From Perkinsus olseni (Eukaryota > Perkinsozoa > Perkinsida > Perkinsidae), in NCBI GenBank assembly GCA_013115135.1, contig JABANP010000054.1:62001-126000 (forward strand): a stretch of DNA of 64,000 nt, in the 5' to 3' direction. Both the position numbers and the translations under genes were made by a program. The notes under the pieces are model-generated. The model saw only the letters and a list, made by a program, of their open reading frames with translations, did no database searches and had not been told where the DNA came from. Of the stretch, positions 31,938-43,590 are shown piece after piece (position 1 is the first letter of the stretch; every line of letters begins with the position of its first letter).

Positions 31938-34339
31938 ATGTCTGCTACTGGGGAGCACGTATGGTCCCCACCCGATTCTATCAACTGCCTATCAACTGTG
32001 GCCGTTCTTGACCAAGAACAAGGACTTCTGTCATGCTGCTTCGAAGGTGCTCCGTACTGACCAATTGCCAAAGCCACTCTTGACCGCTAGTGACGTCCCA
32101 GTGCACTACCTGGACTGGTGCGGTGGGGCGCCAGTGAGTGCTCAGTGCTCTGCAGCGATGGCCGAGCGGATCTGCGACCCCACGCCACTGCTCAACCCTC
32201 ACACAGGCTTCGGGGAGTCGCCAAGAATAGTTCAGGATATGAGACGACGGGTTCTGGAATTCTTCGGGGCCACTCAGGATACTCACATTCTTGTCTGGAC
32301 GAGCGGAGCGACGCAGTCAATGCAACTAGTTGGGGAGCACTTTCCTCTTGCTGAGGCTTCGGCTTTGGTCTACTCTCTCGAGTCCCACACTTCTGCTGTG
32401 GGCCTGCGTAATATGGCTAGTGGGTCTGTTGGCGTGGCCAGTATCGAGAACCCTCTGGAGATAGAGTGGTTCCGTGGCGGCCATCCAGCAGGCCATTCTG
32501 TTAGCAGCCTCTACGTACTTGCCGGGGAGTGCAATCTCTCGGGGGCACAGTTGGCTGACCTCCCTGCTACCGTACGGCAGCTCAAGCAGGCCGGGCACAC
32601 GGTATTACTGGACGCGGCTAAGCTGGCTTGCACGCCTGGTGGCCTAGATTTGTCAAAAGTAGATGCTGATTTTGTTGCCATATCGCTCTACAAAGTTTTT
32701 GGTGCCCCCACCGGGCTCGGGGCGTTGATTGTCAGGGCAGACTCGCTGCCGAAATTGAGTGCATCGTTTGGTAGCGGCGGTGGTGGTTATTTCGGAGGTG
32801 GTAGTGTTGATGCCGTATCGGCAAAATCCGATTTTTGTATCAGAAGTGCTAACATTGTGAAGGCGCTAGAGCGAGGCTCCATCAACTGGTTGGCCATCAC
32901 TCAGCAGCTGCCTGCCGCCCTTGCCTCCTACCCGAGGAAGAACTGTTGGCTTTTCTTGAGCCGGCATGTGAGAGCCCTTACGGAGCTGCTATATCGCGAC
33001 CTAAAAGCCCTCTATCATTGCAATGGGGTGTCCTTGTGCCGCATTATAGCAGGCAATCATGACAGTCCGGCGTCTCCGGCAAGGACCGACGCTTGCGGCC
33101 GTGTATCAGTGGTCAGATGGCAGCCCTATACCCTTCGATTTGGTCGAGCGCTTTAGCGCATGCCCGGGGCCTTCTGGTCCGGGCGGGTTGCTGTTGCAAT
33201 ACTGGAGCCTGCCAGCGATGGCTGCAGCTCAGCGATGCTGATATTAGAAGGAACTACGAGTGTGGTCGTGTGTGTGGTGGCCGTGACGATCCAGCTCCCA
33301 GCGGTTTCGTCCGAGTGAGCCTCGGTTACATGAGCACCATCTCTGACGTCTTTGCCTGGATCGCCTTCATCAGAGAGGCCTTTCTCAACAGACGCCCCTC
33401 GTACGTCGAGCCGACGAAGGCACTAGAGTCAGAGAGTGTCTGTTCTACTGGAGTGCCTGAGAGCTTTGTAGATGCAGCTAAGGGTTTCCGCGATATCGGT
33501 GTACCCCCTCAAGGGCGCCGCTGCACTGGTCAATGCCGCTGGTGAATCCCCTTCCCAATGGCTTCTGTCCACTCGGCGCGGTGGCCTGGTTCTAGATAGA
33601 CAGTTCTTGCCCTATGGCCCCTGACGGTAGGGTCATATACAGCAAGAGTAGCAAGTACGGCCACAAGTTGAAGACCATTACTCCTGTATTGGAAACTTCG
33701 AGGGGCTGCCTTTGGCTACGGTCGGATGCTGAGCCACGTCCCTTACTAGCTCCCTTGACCACAATGAGCCTTTGGGAATCCGGTACAGAGCTTCTCGCGA
33801 TATTAGAGGACAGCGAGGGCCACAAGCTTGATCTTGAGGCGTCTCAGCGTCTCACACTTGCCGAGTTCGCCGAGCGAGTCCTCGGCCCTGGGTGCACGAT
33901 TCGCTCGGCGGATGGAGTCGCCTCTAAGGACATGCTCATGGTATCGAAGGCAACTGTTGACGCCGTTGCCCAGCGGACCACCACTGAGATGAACCCTGCG
34001 ATATTTCCGCGCCAATCTAGTCATAGAGGGGACGTCTGCCGAGCAGGAGTATGATTGGGTTCACTGCCGCGTGTCGTGTGCAGAAGTGGAAGTGCCGCTA
34101 CTCATACAGCGTCATTGTGTCCGGTGTAAGTACTTGAGTTGCTGTTGCCGGGTATTGAACCTTCGCCCTCAGGCATGGCGGTTGGACGTCCCGCTCTCAC
34201 TGCACTGGCCTCTACTACTAGAAATCAGAAGGGACCGGTGATGGGCGTCATCGTGAAGGCCGTCGGAGGTGGTCCGCCAGAAGTGGTGAAGATATCAGTT
34301 GGCGACGCAGTTGTCGGCCATTCCCCTGACAGCTTTTAA
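31938..34339 (+). CDS. MOCOS: Molybdenum cofactor sulfurase
   Basis: The ATG at 31938 opens a short exon to 32046; a 55-nt intron joins it in frame to HYLDWCGGAP. The N-terminal half is a class V aminotransferase-like cysteine desulfurase: WTSGATQSMQLVGEHFP, ESHTSAVGLRN, VLLDAAKL, and the PLP lysine in SLYKVFGAPTGLGALIV, then YFGGGSVD. A later exon near 33160-33400 carries GCCCNTGACQRWLQLS with the persulfide Cys and VRVSLGYMS. The C-terminal part is the MOSC side: VYPLKG near 33500, RRGGLVLDRQF, and a terminal VGDAVVGHS. The enzyme sulfurates the molybdenum cofactor for xanthine dehydrogenase/aldehyde oxidase-type enzymes. It starts 140 bp after the TTC27 stop, same strand. Exons between 33150 and 34140 are only partly placed. 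Confidence 0.85.
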
Positions 34340-34695
34340 TAGCGGCCGTCGCTACACTTTTTCAACCGTCTCTTGCCTCAGCCATTCTGTCGTGTTGGGA
34401 TAAGATTCGGCGCAATACCAGACCTACGGGTTGACGCCCCCACTTACTAGACCTCCATTCTCTATGCGTCACAGTGGCCCGGGTCAGCTCCGCCAATCGG
34501 CATTGACCGCTAGGGAGAGGCGCCATATACACATGCACTCGAATATCTTCAATGGAAGCGACCTGTAGGGCTTTCAGCTGGTTGATGCTCTGCTGATTCG
34601 AAGTTCTGCATTCTTGCACCAAGAGGCCATTGGACTGTTGGTTGACTGTGTCCGTCCATTCAGTTACGATCCGCACGACCAGGAGCGGAATTTAG

Positions 34696-35103
34696 GTGAA
34701 TCACCCCGTCGTCCCCTATTCGATCCATCGGTTGGTGTTAGCCGATATTCGTGGAAGTGTTCACCCTGAGCTGCCGGGCCCTGGTCCGGGTATGGCCATG
34801 AGGAGCGCCAGAGAGATGAAAGTTAGAATGATGGCAGGCAATGATACCGTTGATAATGCCCGCAGCAGCAGTGAGAGTGCAGACTGGCGTCGTGGCGTCG
34901 GCGGCAGGGAGCGGCCCTCAGTTTCCTACGACGCCAATCGGCTGCCCACTTCTGATAATCTGAACATGGGGGACGTCATAGACTTCAGGAACGACCCCAA
35001 GAAACCCTGGTTCGATCCAGCCAGGGAGCTTGGACGTCGTGCCGGGTGGGAAGAGCCATACCGAGTCGCTGTGCACTGTGTATTCGCAGCCGTGAGATCC
35101 TGA
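34696..35103 (+). CDS. Hypothetical exon(s), plus strand
   Basis: A 135-codon frame without a clear ATG start. The second half, with LNMGDVIDFRNDPKKPWFD and ARELGRRAGWEEPYRVAV, looks coding; the first half is Gly/Pro-rich. It probably belongs to a multi-exon gene whose other exons I could not place. No family recognised. A competing minus-strand frame at 34362-34676 is not supported by any motif. Confidence 0.3.
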   Translation: MNHPVVPYSIHRLVLADIRGSVHPELPGPGPGMAMRSAREMKVRMMAGNDTVDNARSSSESADWRRGVGGRERPSVSYDANRLPTSDNLNMGDVIDFRNDPKKPWFDPARELGRRAGWEEPYRVAVHCVFAAVRS

Positions 35104-35109
35104 GTCGGA

Positions 35110-36390
35110 GACGTACGCGGAAGATGGAGCTCCAGACATCATTCTGCTGCCTGCCGCTCACCGACCACAGTCAATGTACGTCCATGAACTAGGTCTGGTC
35201 GCGGATTTAATCTCTGTCTTCTACTACGGCGTACGTGTTTCAGAGGAGTGCTCAGGTGCAAGTCCAGGGAGCACTGATGAGAATGAGCAGCCCGGGGCCG
35301 CGGCCGTAAAATAGTTGTTTACGTTCTTACGTACACTTTAGAGCCCACTGCCCTTTCAGCACTTCAAAGACGAGGTTGTATTCACCTGCGGCAGGAGAGG
35401 CAGCTTTCTCAATACCGCTACCGAGATAGGCCGTCGCAGGCATGCTTCAAAGTGAGGATCTATCGACCTATCAGTTCACACTGCCGTTTCCTCATGCGTC
35501 TTGTCCATTCCTCTGTGTTGATACTGTTGAGCACTCGAAGGTTTCAGGTCAGTGGACCCTCCCTTGACGGCCCGCGAGAAGAAGCAGCAAGATTTGTTCA
35601 GCTCTCGAATATTCTCCCATGGTGGGTAGACGGCAGCAGCAGATCTCATGACACAGAGTGTTTTAATTGATAATGAAGATTTCATAGACGACGTTTCTTG
35701 AGTTGAACATCCATGCGGAGTGGCTTCCATGCAGCTACTCCCGGGTGGCTCTTCTAGCGGGGCACCCCACTCGTGATTGTACAAGGTGAATTCCCCTAGG
35801 CCCTTACCAGAGGGCATGTTCCCGGCTAGGTAGTCAAGGCTCGGCTCTCGAACATGACAGTCATACAGTTGAGGTCCCCAGCATGCAGACTAGGGCGCTC
35901 TCTATGCTCGCAAAGGGGGTCTCCTATTCTCCGTCAGACGTCTATCTCTGGTTGTCCCTATTATGATGCTTCAATTCAATCCTCAAACTCTCCTCGTGGT
36001 CGTCAAGGAGAGCTCAACCACTCTTGCTACCTTGACGACCGAGTCTGTCCGGGGAATTATCGCCATTTACCATCGGATTGCGGGATCTGGTGTTGGGCCT
36101 CTTCATGAATTCCCGCTGAGTTCTCGCGTTAGAATGGCGGTTCAGGCGAGCCCTCTATCGCGTCAATGGAATGACGTGGAAAGAGCAGGAAACCCTCTGA
36201 TCACCTGCCACGTGCGTGTGTGATAGTTGATTCCACTGAAAGGAATACCGCCAATGTCTCGACCCCCTCAAAGGTCTCCACGGCACCGACCAAGCCCTCC
36301 CGCCGAACGATCGGAGGACATGTTCGGACATTGGGCCCTTGGATGGGATGAGGGGTGATGAGTAATCATGCTTGTCTTTGCTTATCACCA
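35110..36390. other. Stretch with no resolved gene
   Basis: Frames on both strands (for example 35963-36223 plus, 35476-35817 minus) overlap and have no recognisable motif. Exons of the flanking unrecognised plus-strand genes may lie here. Confidence 0.3.
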
Positions 36391-36392
36391 CC

Positions 36393-37170
36393 ATGGCTTC
36401 CTCAAGGTATTGGCGTGAGCTGAGGCCGTATCTTCATCGCTTGTCACGGGAAGAAGATATGCGGCAGCACTACCCCGCAGCGTTTTTGAGATTGAAGGAG
36501 GACCGAAGAATTGGAGAGATTGTAACTGACTTGCAGACGAGATACGAAAGGAGTGGTATCGATCGTCTGGGGCACTCACGATGTGGAAAAGGTCGGAGTA
36601 GGTCCAGTAGATCTCTTGAAGGCAATCTGCAGCCAGTTGGATGCTCCATGCCGGCTTCCCTCGGTGGCAGTGGGAGACCCGTCCATTCCGTAAGTCGCTT
36701 GGCGATGACAGTTTTCACCATACCATACATTCGCCACCTCGTATTTACAAGAGAACTCCTGAAACGTTGAATATCGGGCGGTGGCTTTGCCCTGAAAGTT
36801 ATGGCTCTTCAGTTGATAGTACCTCTCTGCTATGATCAGGTGCTACAGATCGGAGATGGATGACGAGGCCTTAGACGAAGCTCTAGCAGTCGAGGCGGAA
36901 GATCGGCAATGGAAGTCGTTAGTTCTCGCTGCCACTATAGGACTGTACCAGGTAGGGGGTCTCCTTGTGGGTGCATCGACCATTGGTGAGCCGGCTGCCA
37001 GGTGCTGCTGACCACAGCCTGTCCCCAAAGAGGGCGACGACAGGAGAACGTCTGGAGAGTTTTACATGCATGGGGAGTACCTGCTCGACCGCTGCCGCAG
37101 TCGTTACCCATCCCTAGATCCCCATCAACCAGAGTTCACTGGGGCGACATCACCATAGACTTCTTCAGTT
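36393..37170 (+). CDS. Unrecognised multi-exon gene with a membrane segment
   Basis: The ATG at about 36393 opens MASSRYWRELRPYLHRL, a charged helical region. Continuation requires a one-base shift in the GGGG run near 36568, leading to THDVEKVGVGPVDLLKAICS and a donor GTAAGT near 36692. A later exon (from about 36852) reads MDDEALDEALAVEAEDRQW followed by a hydrophobic segment (LVLAATIGLYQVGGLLVGA) and a donor at about 37005; the next piece begins near 37028 with GEFYMHGEYLLDRCRSRYP. All four pieces look coding, but I cannot show that they form one protein. No family recognised. Confidence 0.4.
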
Positions 37171-37627
37171 CCAGCTTTCACTCTTATTCGTGTGGCTTTC
37201 TACCATTTGAATGGGTAAATTGTGTTTTTAGTGGTGGTTCAGAGTGAGGACTCCACGCCATTGCATCATCAAGTATTCTGATTCAGAATTTCTGAATAGC
37301 CCGGCATTGAGAAGGAGAGCCATCACTGCCCTCACCCTTCCGGGTTCAAACCAATGCGAGAACCTTACAGATCTCCGCAGCAAAAAAGCGCGAGACGTGG
37401 AAGTTCCCATTATGGTCGTGGCGGTAGCATATAATTACCGCGCGCCGCGAAATTGCCAAATTGCGCCTTGTCATCGCCCGTTGTTCCATTGGATGGTACA
37501 GCTATCTGTTTGGTGAACAAACGGTACTTCATAGCTTCCCATAACACACAGTGAAACGAATCGTCGAGCTTTGTGATCTACAAATGCTGGCATCCTTGAG
37601 CAAGTCCTCAGAGTAGTCTTTTTTCAT

Positions 37628-38540
37628 ATGGGATGCGGTCAGTCGTCTAGAAGGTACAGTAATATGGCTCCAACGCCGCCGAGTGAGAAGCAGGGGGACA
37701 CGACAAGCGCAGCAGCAGCAGAAGCGGACGGAGGCGATAACAACAACACCAGCGGCAGCAGCAGCAAGGTGATAATCAGTGGCGACGCAATCGGGTTGAT
37801 GTTGTCCGTTTCCCGCCGTTTGAGAATGGCACTGGATTGTGGATCCCTACGCCCTGGGCTGTGCTTCAGAAGAGGAAGGAAACGCCATTATCATTTCGGA
37901 AGGCTCCTGTTGTGAAGGCACCTGAGAGCAGCATGCCAGGTAGTAGTGGGAGTTGCTCCGTAGAATTGGGGAATGTTTGGTACGAGTTACAGCTGGTTTG
38001 ACGTACGAGGATTCGGACCAATCGATTCCTCAGTACCACCAACCGGAGGCGAGCCACCGGGGCCTCCTCAACGCCCAGTCACTCAGTCGAAGAATGACGA
38101 GGGGCCTCCCAGAGTAGACGAGCTCGACACCTGTCCAGTTATACAGGAGTGCCGCAGCGCCGAGTTCCTCGCAGTACTAAGCCTTAGAATCGTCGCTTGC
38201 CACTCCCTCATCGCAGGCGAACTCGCCTAGAGTAGCGCCGCAAACGCCAGTGTACATCGATAGTGACGGAGACATCGCCCATGGGTTTATGATAGAGGAC
38301 CCTCTCACAGGGGCCATGCTCGACATACATGACGGTAGGAGCGGTGATGATAATGGCGTGGTTAATGGCGGATGGTTCATGCAGGTGTCTCGACCCTGCA
38401 CCGTCTCGATGATTCTGATGCTTCTCGATTCAATGCGGAGAGTGCCTACCGACCAACGAAGGTTGAAGCCGATTCTTACGGCTGATGATTACGGCGAGAC
38501 GAGGCCCTGTACCATACCGGTGATGACCATTCATGAATAA
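37628..38540 (+). CDS. Putative N-myristoylated/palmitoylated protein
   Basis: The ATG at 37628 starts MGCGQSS, a classic N-myristoylation signal with an adjacent Cys for palmitoylation, so membrane attachment is likely. A low-complexity Ala/Asp/Asn/Ser stretch follows. A second frame from about 37790 reads FPPFENGTGLWIPTPWAVLQ and VELGNVWYELQLV; a third, after about 38235, reads PVYIDSDGDIAHGFMIEDP and ends at 38540. Junctions are unresolved; the first looks like a one-base shift. No catalytic domain recognised. It ends 77 bp before the spastin start, same strand. Confidence 0.5.
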
Positions 38541-38616
38541 TTGACTAAGTGTCCCGAGCCCGCGGGAGGGAGTTTTTGAGTTTTCAAGATTCACAGTCAA
38601 TGTCGGTGAAGTAGGG

Positions 38617-40901
<2,285 letters not shown>

Positions 40902-41178
40902 ACCAGTCCACACTTTCACGCCATTTTCACTACTGTTACTCGTGGAGACCATTATGTATTCATTTTTATGTGACGAAAGTCGTGTTGAGCTTTGAGTGGC
41001 GATCGCTTATGCTTACGGCTGATAATAACCTTTCGGTGAGGAGTCGAGCATCGATACCTGCATCGCGACTCGATACGTCGTCTGGACTGGAAACTGTCCA
41101 GCGGTTGCAGCTGGCTTCAATGAAAATCGGAAAACACGTATTCTGATAGCAATCTGCATTCAGTTGTGACACGGCACT

Positions 41179-42280
41179 ATGAGTAACCTCGTCGAGCGTT
41201 TGGCTAGCCCTTTCTACTTAGCTCGCGTAGGGCTCGTGGCGCTCTACGCAGTTATCCGCATTCTCGACAACGAAGCCTTCAAGAGAAGCATTGATGAAAC
41301 GTGAGCCCGACAGTGCTGCTTCTGTTCAATCGTCCACGAGGGCGATTTCAGGACGGGGATTAGCAAGGAAGTTATACTGCTGCTCTTGACCGGTATGATC
41401 ACCATTAATAGAGTCTCTAAGAGACCGGTGTTGGAGCTCAAGGTGAACCGGTCGGACTCCGCAACACCATTGAGCCTTTCCCTCGTCAGATCGCTACCTT
41501 TCCTCACTCTCGCCTTGTCCTACTGTGCGGTTACTCTTTACTTCGTCAGCACTGCCTTATGGGCATGGTAACCTAGGCGAGCTTTTCGCGCCCCGCAGCG
41601 GCCCTCCTCAGGTTCACACTGGCCTGCATAATAGTATGGATCACTACTGGCCAACCAGAATATTCAGGTGGGCCCCCACTCGTCTGTTTTAATAATACTT
41701 GTTCGTTACAGGAACTCGGTGCGTGGAGTACATATCAGGGCTTAGCGATCTCAGTAATCGCGTCCTGCTGAAGAACGTAGAGCGGAGAGGTCAGCTCATA
41801 CCGACTAGGAACCGAGCCCATGAGTGGTTGTGTTAGCAGGTCCAAAGTCGGGCACTCGTCAGGAGAAATCCTCACACTGGCTCGTACTCTTCAACTCACC
41901 CTCTCTGCCCGCTGCGGCGGAGGCTAGCTTCGTTTTCGCCTCTATTGCGGCCAAGTACCACAGCGACCTTCTCGAGTTCGGCTTGGTCGATGTTGATAGA
42001 TGGCCCGATGCGGCCACGTGCCAGGGTATCAACCCGAGTCTCCAATCTGTCCAGCTTCCTTCATTAGTACTCTATAATAGAGGAAAGGTAACTGCCGTCC
42101 GGTACAGGAAACCCTCATTCTCGCTTTGCCTGCTAGGAATTGAGTCGGTACCCGTCACTACCGGACGATTCCCCTGAGCCAGAGCTCCGCTACACCCTGA
42201 CGAGAAGCTTCAACAAGTCGACGTTGAGTGCATATTTCCATTTACCCGAGATATCTGGTAAACTCCGATCTTCTCGATAG
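41179..42280 (+). CDS. TMX2: TMX2-like ER membrane thioredoxin-fold protein
   Basis: Exons join as: ATG 41179 (MSNLVERL, first membrane segment, ending RSIDET), EVILLLLTGMITINRVSKRP near 41370, an exon with LPFLTLALSYCAVTLYFVS, FTLACIIVWITTGQPEYSG near 41640, then a thioredoxin-fold domain (HWLVLFNSPSLPAAAE, FGLVDVDRWPDAA, QLPSLVLYNRGK with the cis-Pro) and a last exon ending at 42280. This order matches TMX2, an ER/mitochondria-contact membrane protein. The active-site position reads NSPSLPAA, so both redox cysteines are missing; human TMX2 already has only one. A one-base shift is needed near 41825. Redox activity by the usual mechanism is therefore unlikely. Confidence 0.75.
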
Positions 42281-43360
42281 ACGCTGCATAGTTGCGTTGG
42301 ATACCAGTTGGGTCTCAAGGCCGGGCGATACTGGAAACATTGAGGAGTATGTTCGAGCCGTGTACTACAGAAATACGGGTATAATCAGCCTCGAATTCGT
42401 TCACGGCCACAGAGGACGACGGACAAAGGGTTTGAGAAGTTCGCGTGGTCCATTTGATGCCGGATGGACTTTCGGGGGGCGAAACCACTGAGGTCCACTG
42501 AGGTCAAGAAGTCAAGAAGGTTGCAGGGTCAGCGCCCGTTAGCAGGCAGCTTCGTACTTGAGTTTTTTGAAGAATCCAAGTCTACTACAATCTATCACGG
42601 CAGTACTTTTCAATCGCTAGCTAAGGGAGAGTGAATTGGAAAGCACGTGTGCTTGGAGGTACAGTACGAGCCGGAGTCGTTACCTCACCGTGCTCGTCCC
42701 CTATTTTGTGTTTGGCACACAACTCTGTCGGTCTCAGCTAGCGGCAGGTGTCAGCCCATTACAGGACTCATGTGCGCGCCCTGGCCATTAATTCCACGTA
42801 TGCTGTGACGCTCAGACCAGTTACTGCGGCGAGTGTGCCCAACACACCGATTTTTTTTTCTTTCCTTTCTCTTTCTTTGTACGGGGCAGGTTCAGCGTCC
42901 GATTCATTGATGTATATCGGCATAGTGCCCTGCCGTGGTTGGTCGGCGGTTGTATATGGATATTGCTGTATATCTGCTTAATCGAGCCGCTGAGTCAAGA
43001 TGATAGCCCAATCCTGTGGTGTCTTGTGTTCGAGTCGAGGTTTGGCACGCGAAGGCAATGAACTGTATGGCTGAGTAGTGTGTAGTATGTACAGTGTCTG
43101 CGTTAGACGCTCCACGTATCCTGGATCTTTACGCACTTCACCGTCTTCCCGCGTCTTAGTGGTTGGGACATTTCCGGGGAGGAGCGGTAGGGATTAGGTA
43201 AGTCTTCGATTAAGTCTTGCGGATTTGTCGGAGGCAGAAGAATCCCTTCGGATGCCTGTCCCTAGTATGAGACAGGAGTTGGTTGTTAGTGTACGTGCTG
43301 TTATGTGTCGCGATCTTTTAGAGGTGCAGTCGCTGGAGAGAGGTTGCCGGCTCTCCACGC

Positions 43361-43415
43361 GTGTGAAATTAAAGTCCAACGCCGACAGTACGGCTTAGTT
43401 AGACTAGCACCGATG
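43361..43415 (+). repeat. Shared intergenic motif, copy b
   Basis: Matches 19514-19570; the most similar core is AAAGTCCAACGCCG followed by a small stem (gccg...cggc), then related bases ending CACYGATG. No coding frame is shared, so a non-coding element is more likely. Confidence 0.5.
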
Positions 43416-43448
43416 AAACTCTTTATGGGGGCTTGATTTTTTTTATGT

Positions 43449-43469
43449 AGGGCCTATTGAATAGGCCCT
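43449..43469 (+). terminator. Perfect 10-bp hairpin, possible terminator-like element
   Basis: AGGGCCTATT and AATAGGCCCT pair perfectly around a single base, with a T-run just before. It sits between the convergent TMX2 and mucin genes, so a role in 3-prime end formation is possible but unproven. Confidence 0.4.
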
Positions 43470-43590
43470 GTTTGTCAACCCAAGGTATGTTGTTCACAGA
43501 GCGAGGTCAGCGTCAACCGGCTCTCCATATTGTGAATTGGTAGCACTTGTCAGCTTTGATTCTGATTAGGTCTCCGACCTTCTCGTACTA

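Larger units (their letters stand above)
42300..43590. other. Intergenic, no supported gene
   Basis: No coding signal between TMX2 and the duplicated mucin locus. It contains a T-run near 42850, the shared motif at 43361-43415 and a hairpin at 43449-43469. Confidence 0.5.

Noticed and set aside
34130..34180. tRNA-like word GGTTCAATACC on the minus strand
   Set aside because: The T stem does not pair and no other tRNA parts are present.
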